Assembly: GCF_030272615.1 (NCBI RefSeq)
Contig: NC_081413.1
Coordinates: 723,255,649 to 723,319,648 of the forward strand
From: Cryptomeria japonica
Taxonomy: Eukaryota; Streptophyta; Pinopsida; Cupressales; Cupressaceae
Reading direction: 5' to 3'
Length of the DNA stretch: 64,000 nucleotides
Positions 10,993 to 23,091 of this stretch are shown one piece after another. The notes under the pieces were generated by a model that was given only the letters and a program-made list of their open reading frames with translations, ran no database searches and was not told where the DNA came from. Both the position numbers and the translations under genes were made by a program. Numbering within the stretch: position 1 is the stretch's first letter; every line of letters starts with the position of its first letter.

Positions 10993-13768
10993 CTGATTGC
11001 TATCGATAAACAAACTAAAGGTAATTTGTTCTACCTAGACACCACTATAGGAAGTTGCCTAATGGAAAAGGTAGAAGATAGTTGGTTGTGGCACAAAAGA
11101 TTGTGTTGTGTTAATTTTTATAGCATATAAAAGGTTAGTAGAATGAAGTCTTTCAGAGGTATGTCTAACATTATGAAACCTAAGAATGCTATGTGTAAAG
11201 ATTGTTAGCTCAGAAAGTTGATCAGATCTAGTATCAACAACAAATCTTATTCATCTGAGAATGTGTTGGATCTAATGCATACAAATTTGTGTGGTCCTAT
11301 GAGGACTAAGAGTTTATATGGGGACCGGTACTTCATGTTTTTTGTAGATGATTTCTCAAGAATGATGTGGGTTGAATTCTTGAAAGAAAAATTTGAAGCC
11401 TTTCACATGTTCAAGGTCTTCAAGGCTTGAGTGTAGAGCGGAACTGGTAAGAGTCTGAAATGTTTGAGATCAGATAGAGGAGGAGAGTTCACCTCTAAAG
11501 AGTTCATAAATTACTGTGAAGAATAGGGGATTATGAGGCAGATGTATGCACCTAGAAAACCTCAACAGAAAGAAGTTGTTGTAAGAAGAAACAAAACTCT
11601 AATTGATTGTGCAAGGACTCTTATGATACTAAAGGATATTCCACATGTCTTCTAGAGAGAAGCAGTGAGTACTATTGTGTATACCTTGAACCAAATTCAA
11701 GTGAATAAGGAGACAAATAAGACTCCCTATGAATTATGGTATGGATACTCACCCAATGTAAGTTACTTCAAGGTATTTGGAAGTAGGTGCTACATCAAGC
11801 GGGATGAGTACTCTGGAAATTTAGATCCTAAGAGTGATGAAGGAACCTTCTTAGGTTACTCCACAAAGAGTAAAGAATACTGGTATTTGAACAAAAGGAC
11901 CGGTAAGATTGTGGAGAGTGAAAATGTTAGAGTAGATGAGTTCTCTGAGAAAAATGAATAGGACAGCAAGAGTGAACCAGAGGACTATCAAGGATTCGTT
12001 TACACTGTACCGGTCAAACCTGCTGAAGAGAATCCTAATGTAGCTACAAATAAGGAAACATGTGAAGTAGAACCATCAGAACCGAGAGAAGAAGATCCAA
12101 TAAATGAACCAGTACAACCAAGGTATGTTATAAACAATCATCATGCTAACAATGTTATTGGTGACAAAAATGTAGGAGTATTGACTAGAAGAAAAGAAAG
12201 GGAGATTACCTGTCTACTCTCTAAAATTGAGCCCAAAATAGAAAAGGAGGCTCTAAAAGATGAAGATTGGATCAAAGATATGGAGGAAGAAGTGGAGATG
12301 ATTGAGAAAAATGAAACTTGGATCCTTGTGCCCAGACCAAAGAACAAAAGTGTAATAGGTACCAAGTGGGTGTTTATAAACAAAATGGATGAAACCGGTC
12401 AAGTAGTAAGAAACAAAGCAAGGTTAGCCTGCAAAGGTTATGCATGGGAAGAAGGTTTGGACTATGGAGAGACCTTTGCACCTATGGCCAGACTAGAAGG
12501 AGTCAGAATCTTTCTTGCTTATGTTGCCTACAAGAATTTCAAGATCTACCAAATGGATGTCAAATTGGCATTCTTGAATGGTGTTCTAGAGGAAGAAGTG
12601 TACATTGAGCAACCAGAAGGGTTTGCTTCAAAAGATGGAAGAGACATGGTATGTAAGCTAAAAAAGGTTATGTATGGGCTAAAAGAAGCACCAAGAGCTT
12701 GGTATGAGAGGCTGCACTCATACCTTATAAGTATAGGATTCATGAGAACCAGTGACAACAGTAACTTGTATCTGAAGACTAGACAAGAAGGAAAACATCT
12801 GATTGCAGAGATTTTTATAGATGACATCATCTTTGGAGGAGATGATGAAATGAGCAGAGGTTTTGTAGAAGAAATGAAGAAAGAATTTGAAATGTTCATG
12901 ATCAGTGAAATAAAATTCTTCATCAGTCTACAAGTATCTCAGCTAAAGAATGGTATGTTCATTAGCCAGACCAAATACATACTAGGAAATATTGAAGACT
13001 TTTGGAATGGAAGATTCCAAACCTATTGGAACCCCAATGGTTACAAGATGCAATCTCCCCAAAAATCATGAGGCTAATGAAGTGAATGAGACACTATACC
13101 AATCCATGATCAGTAAGTTGTTGTATGTAGTGCACAGTAGACTGGATATAACACAAGCAGTTGGCTTGGTTGCCAGATTTGCTACAAATCCAAAAGAGAC
13201 TCATATGGTGGCGGTTAAGAGGATATTCTGATATCTCAAGGGGACTGATGAATATGGTCTTTGGTATCCACATAAGGGAAATTTCAACTTAAGTGTCTTC
13301 ACTGATGCAGATTGGACAGGGAACATTGATGACAGAAAGAGCACTAGTGGAGGTGCACTCTTTCTTGGAGATAGGATTGTGTCATGGACAAGCAAGAAAC
13401 ATAATTGTATCTCTCAATCCACAACTAAGGCAAAGTATGTGGTTGTTGCAATAAACTATACACAGGTAGTATGGATTAAGAAAATCTTGGAAGGTATCCA
13501 AGAAAAGGTGACTGAACCGATGGTGATACACTGTTACAATACAAGTGTCATTAACATATCAAAAAACCTAGTAATGCACTCTAAGACCGAGCATATTGCA
13601 ATAAAATATCATTATCTTAGGGAACAGGTGCAGGACAAAGAAGTTAGACTGGAATATGTGCAAACCAAGGAACAAGTTGCAGACATATTCACCAAGCCGC
13701 TATCTTAGGATACTTTTGAGTATCTCAGAGGTAAGCTAGGGGTAATTCCCTTGCATACTCTAAGGTGA
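10993..13768 (+). pseudogene. Copia B pol remnant (GAG-pre-integrase, integrase, RT, RNase H)
   Basis: GAG-pre-integrase (WLWHKRLCCVNF, AMCKDC), integrase core from about 11260 (LMHTNLCGP with the first catalytic Asp changed to Asn, LRSDRGGEFTSKEF, then QQKEVVVRRN where the catalytic Glu position is disturbed), FGSRCYIKRDEY. A 296-codon open stretch (12181-13071) holds most of RT with [12 protein letters not shown] and [10 protein letters not shown] one-base shift near 12985-12995 moves to the frame of [15 protein letters not shown]. RNase H has FTDADWTGN; the end is FEYLRGKLGVIPLHTLR with TGA at 13766-13768. TAG stops at 11653 (Trp position), 11206, 11524, 11959 and 13706. Inactive. Confidence 0.92.
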
Positions 13769-14082
13769 GTGAAGATCGGAATAACATCAATCCAGTATGA
13801 TTTTCCTGAAAATTCTATGTATTTGGATTGATGATTATGGACTACTCTTGTTAGAGGGAGCAGTCATTTCAACATGTGACATAGGATGTCTACACTACAC
13901 CTTTGGCATTGTTATCAAATGGGGGGTGAAGTCAAATGTGACATGAATGGAAGCCAGTGAAAGGGGGAGTAAGATCTTTACTCAAGATCAAATACAGGAG
14001 TTGATCAGTACAGCAGAAGTAGAAGTGACTGGTTGCTAAAAGAGAAGTTTAAAGTGTTTCCATCAATGCCAAAGGGGGATAT
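13769..14082 (+). other. Copia B 3' non-coding region and PPT
   Basis: Purine-rich boxes at about 13919-13928 and 13960-13970, and the PPT AAAGGGGGAT at 14071-14080 just before the LTR. CACCTTTGGCATTGTTATCA (about 13900-13919) matches the same region of copia A and C. Confidence 0.7.
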
Positions 14083-15624
14083 TGTTGGCATAACTGATGG
14101 TGTTGGCACAACCGGTTCATCATATTAGTATTGTCATTGATGACTAACACTTACCAATGAATAAGGACAAGCTCTTAGGCTAGGAAGTGTGCTAAACCTC
14201 AATGGTTTACTCATGCATGCAAACAATATGGAGGATTCAGTGCTTCCCAAATATGGATTATTGACACACCTAAGCAGTATGTTGGTAGAAGACTAATCAA
14301 ATGCAAGATAAATAGTGCAACTGACCGGTCAGTCAAGCATCTGATAGATGTTGAGATCGGTTTCTTAAACTAACATTTGAGATTATGATGTGGTCACAAG
14401 AGGTGACTCAGATTGCAGTTTAGTAGTCTTATGTACGACCAGAACACTCTGGATAGATAGGTGATCAGTCAGATTGATGATCAGTGACTGGTGGTAAAAG
14501 GTGAAGAGTTACACCGGTGATACAGGTTGAAGAATGATATCCACCGAGAATCTCAGAGTAGTGACTAGTAAGCTAGATGCAATGACCAAAGTTGAGTCGG
14601 TCATGGCAAGATGTCATCAAAAAAATAGAAAGTGAAGTCTACAGTAGTTAACAACCAGTTAAGGTGAGATTTGTGCGAATTTTTTGGTTCGCATTAAAAA
14701 GACAGAACACGACCCAGAGGTTGGTGAAATTATGAGTTGCAAACACAGTTATGAGTCACTGGCAAGATTGATGGAGAGTGTGCAAAGAGAGTGCGAGAAG
14801 ATTTAGAAAGTTTTGAATTTTAAATCTACTGAGTTTTGTATAAAGGTTTTTTGGCAAAAACCAAAAAGATTGATCGTAAAAATTGCAAAGTGCAATTTTG
14901 AGAAGAGGTGATCCAGCAAGGTGAGAAGAGGGCAGAATTGCTAAGTGAATAGCAGAGTGGTGAAGAGTGTGTGCAGAGCTCAAATAGTATGAAGAGAAAA
15001 GAAAGAATGTAGAGCACTAGTAGAGTGTAGAGAAAGTGTGATGCAGAGCACTGATTGAGTGTAGAGCAAGTGTAACCAATGGTCAAACCGAAGAGCTTCA
15101 TTTGGATCTAATTAAGCTAAGAGTAGCTATTATAGCAGATCATTCTCTCTATTATTTTCTAATAACTATAATAGTAAAATCCCTTAATCAAGTGGACTTT
15201 AACAAGTCCCTTTGTAAAATCCCTTAACCCAATGACATCTTAAATGATGATCCTAAGTGCTTTAACAAGGCTACCTCTAACAAGATAAAGGTTCTAACAA
15301 GCCTTAAATAAAATCCCTTAATCGGGTGGCACCTAACAATGTCATTGTAATCTCCTAATAGGGATGGCTCCTCAACGGGCATACTTCAGAAGAGTGAAGA
15401 TTTTGTGAGTTTCTACTCACACCATGGTTTTCTCCTATTTGGGTTTCCACGTGATAAATCTTGGTAGTCTTGTGTGTTTCATTTTTGTGTGCATTTTTCT
15501 TATCAATGTTGCTTAAACTGATAAGTGTTAAGTTTGAATAAGAAGTTTTGATTAAGTTTAAATCTATAAAAATTGGTATAGTGTTGATTCGCCCCTCCCC
15601 TCTTAGTACCAATTGGGACTAACA
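14083..15624 (+). repeat. 3' LTR of copia B
   Basis: Begins TGTTGGCATAACTGATGG after the PPT and ends GGGACTAACA at 15624. It contains repeated AAATCCCTTAAYC words (15176-15350), the stem-loop box (about 15417-15455, CACACCATGGTTTTCTCC then TTTGGGTTTCCACGTG) and the CCCCTCCCCTCTTAGTACC end signature. Length 1542 bp. Diverged from the A and C LTRs outside these boxes. Confidence 0.8.
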
Positions 15625-16998
15625 TAAAACATGGTCCAGAGATATCTTTGTTTCCTGCTCTATTGACATACCTTGCATCTATGCAATGAGAGCCGCATTG
15701 TCCATGCCAGGGGAAGCATAAACTGAATCATTTGAGGTAACACCTTGACTTCGTTGATCTGCATTTTTTTGTTGCAAATTGCCTTTCAAGCAATTTCTTG
15801 GGGCATGGGCATTGTTACATGGGAAACACCAAGAATTGGTGTCATCCACTAGATTTTTTTGTTCTACGATCAACTATTTATTGGTGTTGGGATAGATAGT
15901 TTGCAAAGGATTGGGCACTAGAACTATCTAGCCATTCAACTGAATTGAGGAAGCTCGGTTATTCGCATAATGGTTTTGTTGATATGTGGGTCTATTTCCT
16001 TGGAAATTTTGCTAGAAGGGAGGTCTAGTAGGGGGGATTTGGGATATTTTCAAATTAATGATTTTATTTGAGAAAGATCTCACCAATTTCTTTATATCAT
16101 TGACTTCCATAGCTAGAGATGAAGGGGAAGAAGTACTTGCTTGTTGGGATATACACATACAAAGATTAGGGTGCAGATGTGCTAGGCATAGTTGGCTCAA
16201 GAACTTGATTTGATAAATCAAGGAAGACCGACATGAGCAGTCATGGTGCAAGCTTTCCAACATCAATTAAATTGTTTTCTTCTCAGACCGCCAAGTCATA
16301 CGCATCCGGGAGAGTATTTCCCCTGAGAGATTGAATCATTACAGATATATCTAAATTGAAGGCTTTTAGATAAAAAAAACAAATGCCATATTTGTGGGAG
16401 GATGAGCGAACAACAGTATCCTCTGCCAGGTCTTCTGAAACCTCATATTGAATTTTGTCACCATTTCCTAAGGAGCTCTTTTGATGGTATTCAGTTGCTG
16501 CATTAGAGATGATCTATCAGCCTTGTCAAAAAATCTCTCAAAGAAGCAGTCACCCAACTAGTCCCAATCAGCTATAGAGTTTGGAGCAAGAGATCTATAC
16601 CAATCTAAAGCTCTTCCTTTGAATGAAGTTGCAAGCAATCTTAGAGCTACATTTTGCTATGTAATGTTATGGACGGTGCAAACATCAACCACATCTTGTA
16701 GGTGTTCCCCCGACATCTTGGAACATTCTTTGATGAATTTAGGGTAATCTTTTAGCACGGACATAGGAATTGGCCCCCATACTACAGGTGGAACGGGAGG
16801 AATGAGAGGGCTACTGCTATTCCAAGTCACAAAATTTTTAGGAGGAACTTGAGCCATTACTATGGGAATAGGTACCGCTCTAGATAACAGGTGGATTCTG
16901 AGAAGAAGTAGTTGTGGATGAATGGACGCTTACCAGGGGTGGTAGAAGCAACCTAGGATTTGAAGTTGTTTGACTATTGGTAATAGGTGTATGGCTCA
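15625..16998 (-). pseudogene. Gypsy-4 gag remnant
   Basis: Read on the minus strand it starts near 16998 with SHTPITNSQTTSNP, shifts frame to AQVPPKNFVTWNSSS (16857) and continues through PKFIKECSKMSGE, then an FKGRALDWYRSLAPNSIADW block and a FERFFDKADRSSLMQQL block typical of the retrotransposon gag family (PF03732-type). Near the end, WCFPCNNAHAPRNC (about 15835-15790) is a CCHC-like knuckle of the WCFPC type seen in plant gypsy gags. It stops at the copia B LTR boundary (15624). TAG stops again fall at likely Gln codons. Part of a minus-strand gypsy element split by copia B. Confidence 0.8.
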
Positions 16999-18735
16999 TA
17001 AACTTGCTTAGGCTTGTTCAAAATTAGGTTGCACGGGGCGTGCCAAAAAAAGAACTATTGACTACTAATTTTACATTAAATGCTAACAACCTTATGGGAA
17101 ATTCAGTGATGGGGGACCTTTTGCGTGAGATTCACTGAATAACCTCTAGGTTTGAGAAATCGGCTCTTCATACAATTGGGGGAGAAAAGGGGAAGAGGAA
17201 AACTTAAAAATCTACACTATTAAGGCGATACACCAGAATATTTTTAGGATACTAGAAGCACATAAAACCCAGATACATGAAGTTTTAAGGCCCATTCAAT
17301 AATCTACATGCTCAACACCATTAGAGAAGATAATTAAACTAAACTCATTCAACATATATGACATTCACCATTCATCCAACAGATAACAAGTCCTAAAACA
17401 TATTTTAATTTGTAGAGTCTCACAACATATATCATAGAAGTTATTGAATTTGAATACATCACAAAAGTCATTTTATTAAGCTTCAAATAAAACAACCATA
17501 GAGGCCATAGGCACAATTTGATATGTCTATCATTCACCAAATTTAATTAACATAAAGGCTTTTTCAATGAGCCAAAGTCTAATCAATTCTCATGAAAGTC
17601 TGAACCCTTAAAAAAGTTGAAAGAAGGCCTATAAATAGCCCTCGACCTTCAACAAATAGCACAAAAGCATCAGAAAAATCCTAGCAACTGCTTCCGATCA
17701 AGAATCTCCTAGCGTAATGCTCACAAAGATGCAAACCAACGAAAATGGCCTTTAATGTTGTTACTCTAACCACATCATGGTGACCCCTACACCTACCAAA
17801 TAAGAAAATTGCGGTGCAAACAACATTATGGTCCATGAACCATTGAAGAAGACACGCCGCAACTTGGGGGAGACCCGAAGTTGAATGCAAAAAAAAAAAT
17901 AGAAGATGCAACGCAGAGGCACCAAGTATTGCTTCTAGCACACAGAAGATGGTGGGGAAGGGAAACATACACCGAAAAAAACACCTATGCCATGCGGTAG
18001 CTCTGCATCCTCTCAACATCGGACGAGAAGAGCAAGCCGCTTAGAGAAACATCGAGACACCACTTGGAACACGCATGAGCGATCGGGAGAGCGGGACAAA
18101 AATTAAAGGAAGGGGCCGAAACTTTACCAAAATGTTGCACACGAACCACTCTAAAAGAATATTAACACTATGTTAATGACATTATTTTATTTCTTGAATT
18201 CTTGACCTAGATGTACAATATCTTCATGAAATTAAAGATCTATAGCTTAGAGTTCTATATTATGACTTGGTAGTTTTTAGCAAACATTATTCCTATAAAT
18301 GTGTGCACTTGGGTGTTGCATTGGTGTATAAATAGGTTAGTCAATAGGAGCATAGGTGGAGGAAACAAAATATGCATCGGAGAAGTGTCAATATATTATA
18401 AATATCCTAATGTTAATATATTGAATGATGTGTTTTATTGTGTTTTACTTATAATGGTTTTTTAGAATAAATCATGTGTTCATATGAGTATGTCATTGTT
18501 TTACTTGTGTTGCATTTCATTATTAATTAACATCGCCCCTTCCTTAAGTTTTATCATAATGTTTTATTTAAATTTATATGGTATGTCACAGCCCCTTTTT
18601 GTATAACTTATGTTATGACTAAAATGCCAATTTTATATTTCTCATGTCTCCCTTAGTCTAATTTTATATGTTTGTTCTTCTTCTTTCTCATTATTTCACT
18701 ATACGATCCCTAAAGTCTATGAGTAAGGAGGCATG
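16999..18735. other. Region upstream of the Gypsy-4 gag; probable leader and LTR, not resolved
   Basis: On the minus strand, TTTTTGGCACGCCCCGTGC (about 17055-17033) lies just before gag and resembles a GGCACGCCC motif often seen upstream of plant gypsy gag genes. The stretch 17560-18130 is less CpG-depleted than its surroundings and has a plus-strand TATA box (17630). A 112-codon minus-strand open frame (17681-18019) has no recognisable domain. I could not place LTR ends or a PBS. 18150-18735 is AT-rich with nothing recognisable. Confidence 0.4.
17630..17637 (+). promoter_or_regulatory. Possible promoter TATA box
   Basis: GGCCTATAAATAGCCCTCGA is a near-ideal plant TATA context, followed about 30 bases later by CA-rich sequence where transcription could start. 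The only downstream ATG reading frames are very short, so the transcript is unknown. It could belong to a plus-strand LTR or be antisense to Gypsy-4. Confidence 0.35.
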
Positions 18736-21700
18736 TGTTGTAGCATATTGTGTTGTCATTGATGTCAACTTTTAATGCATTGTATGTTGATGATGTGCTA
18801 TGATGAAGTACAGTGGTGATGTTGAAATTCGTGTTTGGATGTCATGCCTTGATTGATGTCAACTAAGGTAGTTTGTGTATATTAGTTGTCAAAAAAAGGT
18901 TGGTATTATGATGCATTAAGATGAGAAGTATTAAGATGAGGATTAGAAGTGTGATGATGAATTGGATATGATGTTGATGGTCATGAGCATGTTGTAAACT
19001 ATTTTTCTATCTCTTTTGTTGCTCCTAAGGAACTGATGTTACAAAGAAGTTCTTGTCTCTATATATTGAAAGAATGAGGATGCATGAAGTTGCACTAGAA
19101 GAATGTTATGCACTTTTTTGCATTTGAAGATGTGCTCATGCGATTCAGAAATTATCTTGTATGTGTTGTAGATGATGTCTTTTTTCATTTCAAAACATAG
19201 AAGTTTTCATAGATGTTTCTGGTAATTGCAATGTGTAGACAATTTGGTTGTCTATTAGGACCTATCCAGGAAATGATATGCATTTCTCTACATTAATATG
19301 TTTTCTCTTGCGGTTTTGTAGACTGTTTATGTTGGCATTGCATGAATATTGCATTGATGAAGTATAGTGTTGTCATTGATGTCAATAATAACTGGTAATG
19401 GAGTTGTATTGCAATCGGTAGTGATGCAGTAATGCAACTGGTAGTAGAGCAGTGAAGGAAACTGGTATTGGTATTAGAAGCAGAGTGATCAACCGGTAAC
19501 CCTAACCAGTTGATATGCCAAACCCTTACTGATGGAGCTTGGTGAATCAATTATGTTTATCTATGATTGAATGGTGATCGGAGATGGAGATACCATGTAT
19601 GCATGATGCACGTGATGAGTTTCAAAGTGGTTTTGGTGCATGAAGATAATTGTTTATCTTGGGAATGAGCAAATGCATAGCATGAAGTGGAAAATGCGTG
19701 ATGAGCTACAAGATCCAATGTGTGGTGATCCAGGAGCGATTCATGTTGTCTCCAACAATGTGTAATTGTTTGCTATGTAATCCAACGGTTATTATTGAAT
19801 GAATATGTTTGTAATCTCAATGAGATTTGTAGGTTTTGTGATGTGTTACCGACCTATTGTATTTGTATTTAAGGTCGATGAGTTGTTTGTAATTGTGTTG
19901 GAAAATTTGGTTAAGTGTGGTAGTGTGATTATTGTCAAACTAGAAGGAGTGTCTACAGAATGTTGTGAAGGCACATAAGAGCAGAAAAGGATCTAATTAA
20001 CCAAGATAGTGCTATTACCAGATCAACAAAGACCCTGTTGTTCTCTAACCATTACAACAGTTAAATCCCTTAACTGGGTAAGTTTTAAGAGGCTTGGTGT
20101 TGTTTAAATCCTCTAATCAGGTGATCCATTAGTTGTATTTGAAATCCTTTACTGAGGTTACTCCTAACAGGGTATTGCCTTTAATAGGGTATTGTAGTCA
20201 ATCCCTTAACCAGGTGGTCCCTAATTGGATCTATTCTTAACAGGACATTATTGTATAAGATTCTAACAAGGCTTGTCTCCTAACACGGCGAACTTCAGAA
20301 GATTTCAAAATACTTGTGGGTATTCATCCCCAACGTGGTTTTTCCCATTTGGGTTTCCACGTGAAAAATCATTGTGTCAAGTGGTCAATGATTTTGTGGA
20401 TATGTTTTGATATGGTTGATATGATTAACCGGTAAAGCCACTTAGATATGTTTAGATGACCAGAAGCGATCTGAAATGAGCTATTACTATTTTTAGTAAA
20501 GTGTTTTAATGTTTTGGTTAAATGGTATGCGAGTTTCAGATCTGTTACACTATATCATTGATGTTTTGGTCAACCAGTAAAGTTTGATAGTGCAGTTGCA
20601 GCTTTTGATACAGTGACTAAACCAGTTAGTTTAGCAAGTTTTTTATGAGTTGGGATTAAGTTTGGTGAAAGTTTAGTTTTTCTTCTATCTACTGATTCAC
20701 CCTCCCCCCCTCCTCTTAGTAGTTGACTAGATCCTTGTTGTTTCATCATATTACCAATCTATGTAATGTCTCAATTCAAGTTTCAAGTGTTTAAATGTAA
20801 AACAAATATGATTGAACTAAAGATGTGTTTTGTATATGCTTGCTTGCACCAACTTACTTTGGCATGATAATATGAAAAGTGTATGGGAATATTGTTGAAC
20901 ATTGATGGAACATCTCTACATGGTGCGCATGTTAGATTCTAATCTCTATAGGGTCACATGTTGTCTGATGTTGATATTCTAGGAGATTTGTGATTGTTTG
21001 GTCGATAAGGCTTGATCTCTCATGTGTGCCATGTACTTGAGTGTTTGTGCTAGCTTTGAAGGAAGTATAAATATCATTTTGGATCAAGATAAGTCTTTAT
21101 GTGTGCCACAATGTGTAATTTCTCTTGGCAGATGTGTTTTTAGGCTGACTAGTAATTAGCTACATGTTTCATCTACATGTTACCTTGTTGCAAACTTGGA
21201 GTCATTTGCATCGAGGCTTGGATGGATGTACCTTCTTGGAAATGAGTGTCAAAGATGTCTTTGGTCTTTTTTATCTTTTGGATGGAACTGCAATAGGTTT
21301 ATCTACTCCATAGAGGTGTTTTGGGTCAACCTAGTGCATGTTTTATGCTTTGAATCACTGGTCAACTTGGAGAAGGATTATTGAAGTTTGTGGAGCACAT
21401 ATATTAAAGATCATTTGTTGGAGAGTAGCATGGAGGTATGTATTTAAGGTATATTATTAACAACATGTTGAAGTAAATAAGCCAAAGGCTGTCATAGAAG
21501 TGATTTTAGTCTATTAGAAGCAGTGAGCCAAAGGTAGTTGAAGTGGTGATAGTGTGTTGGAGGCAATAAGCCAAAGGAATTTGTGATTTATTTTGTTGTC
21601 TTCATTGTATCTTTCTCTGTGCTAGTGAACCTCTTCAACAATTCTTTAAAAGTTCAATGGACTTCAAGGAGTAGTGATTTTCCTTTGGTGAGACCATAAA

Positions 21701-21940
21701 ACCAATTGTAAATCTTGTTTTTGTTTGTGAGGTTAGATTTGGACAGTAGATCCAAGCATCTTTTCTCACTGTAGTTTTTCCATCATGGGGTTTTCCATGT
21801 ATATATGGTGTTCTCTTTTGCACTTGTGTTAATTGCTTTCTTTTTCATTGATGCTAACTAGTTTAAATATTTGAATCAAAAGTTAAGTTTTATGGGATAT
21901 TAATTCACTCCCCCCTTCTTAGTATCCAATGGGTTCACCA
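18736..21940 (+). repeat. Older copia-type LTR split by a younger LTR
   Basis: Starts TGTTGTAGCATATTGTGTTG and then TCATTGATGTCAAC, like the copia LTR starts in this window. It is interrupted by the LTR at 19330-20756 and ends near 21940 with TTAATTCACTCCCCCCTTCT and TAGTATCC, the standard end signature. A decayed stem-loop box lies at 21769-21805. No pol sequence is attached on either side, so it may be a solo LTR. No clear TSD was seen, and the end is uncertain by some tens of bases. Confidence 0.6.
19330..20756 (+). repeat. Solo LTR of the copia A family
   Basis: TGTTGGCATTGCATGAATAT to CATATTACCA. It aligns from end to end with the copia A 3' LTR (9727-10992): TTGTCATTGATGTC, AACCCTAACCAGTTGATATG, GATGCACGTGATGAGTTTC, GATGTGTTACCGACCTATT, the stem-loop box at 20332-20362 and the TTTCATCATA end. 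It is about 160 bp longer, mainly through extra AATCCCTTAACYAGGT-type words around 20140-20280. Flanks GTTTA and ATCTA match at three of five positions with only transitions between them, so a decayed TSD is possible. No internal domain remains. Confidence 0.8.
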
Positions 21941-22169
21941 TCTTTCCCAACCTTTTCTTGGTCCTTGTTGGACTTTCATGATTCACCATCCTGATATGCC
22001 TTTCCACTCACCTATGCTTTCCCTTATGATTATTAGACTAACTCATCAAGTCATACCTCACATACATCCCTTGCTAATTTCCCTTGCTTTGTTGGAATTC
22101 TATACATGGCCTACCAGGCTACTTTCTACCCAATCTATGACCCTTGAACCTTAAAATTATTGTTTATTT
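21941..22169. other. Short gap with nothing recognised
   Basis: CT-rich sequence between the copia-type LTR and the Gypsy-3 LTR. It could contain the true ends of either LTR. Confidence 0.4.
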
Positions 22170-23091
22170 GTGTAAGACTAGAAATTGAACAATATGAATC
22201 TTCAACGAATCAACCACTAAACCCTACGATTCACACAATATTCTAACATAAACAAAAAATTTTGTAAGACAAATGCATGAATTATAAATAACACATTAAA
22301 GTATACCTTATACACAAGCCTTGCTTATCTCTATCAATTGCTCTTTGAAGCTTCCTTTGAAATAATAGTATCTAGCTCTCGTATTTATATAACACACTAT
22401 TAGCAACATGATCGCACAAAAGCTCTAAGGTTGTGGTTATAGAAAATGATAATTGAGGATCGTTTAAATAGGTGGTTTTGATATTGATCAAAGGTGGAGA
22501 ATGCATGAAATATATATTAAGATAAATAGATGAGAATTGATGAGATGAATTGATTAAGAGAATCATGGAGATAATTGGTTGCATGATTTTAGCAATCTAA
22601 ATTGATCGATCAGAGAAATTAGACTGGGTGGTAGTTAATTGAGGGAGGTAGAGATATTAATAGGATTAAATAATTTTTTTTTAAAATTAATCATGTGCAT
22701 GAAGATAAAATAACTAAAATATTGATTTTATTATTTTTAGAAGAATTTTATTTAGAAAAGTGAATAGTTAAATGAATTAAACAATTTATTTGATTATAGA
22801 AGATAATGTTAGCTAATTAAATTATTAAAAAATATTTTATTAATGTGCAAGATGGAAAATGAATAAATTATTTAAATAATTAGGCTTATTTAATTAATAT
22901 TATAAGAAAAGGAATAATTAAACAATAAAAATTGTTTAATTAAAGTGGTGATGGAGGAAAAAATTAAACTTGAATTTGAAATAAAGGAAATAATGTTAGC
23001 TTAATTAAATAATTAAGTTATTTAATTAATTTAGAAGGATAATTAGCATGAAAATGATGTGGAATGCAATGGTTAATTTTTAGTGTCTACC
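22170..23091 (-). repeat. 3' LTR of Gypsy-3
   Basis: On the minus strand it starts GGTAGACACTAAAAATTAACC directly after a purine tract, matching the Gypsy-2 start TGTAGACATCCAAAAATGG with one change in the terminal T. U3 is full of TTAATTAAATTATT words like Gypsy-1. TATA at 22382-22392 (minus). Length about 0.9 kb; the left end is a guess from TACACA. Confidence 0.6.
22382..22392 (-). promoter_or_regulatory. TATA box of the Gypsy-3 LTR
   Basis: TTATATAAATACGAGAGC on the minus strand, about 700 bases from the LTR start; the Gypsy-1 box lies about 730 bases from its LTR start. Confidence 0.5.

Larger units (their letters stand above)
10993..15624 (+). mobile_element. Copia B: Ty1/copia element, pre-integrase region to 3' LTR
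   Basis: Coding sequence begins abruptly at the end of the copia A LTR with LIAIDKQTKGNLFYLD, matching the same place in copia C (LIATGK-TKVNLFWLN). The element continues to a 3' LTR that ends at 15624. Gag, protease and the 5' LTR are absent and are expected left of the window because A (and Gypsy-1 within A) interrupts B here. To the right, gypsy gag sequence on the minus strand starts at once, so B inserted in that gag. Confidence 0.8.

Noticed and set aside
17681-18019. 112-codon minus-strand frame
   Set aside because: No recognisable domain, Cys/Phe-rich, and it lies in probable LTR or leader DNA; kept only as a note.
19330-20756. Perfect TSD for the solo LTR
   Set aside because: Flanks match at only three of five bases; reported as a possible decayed TSD, not as proof.
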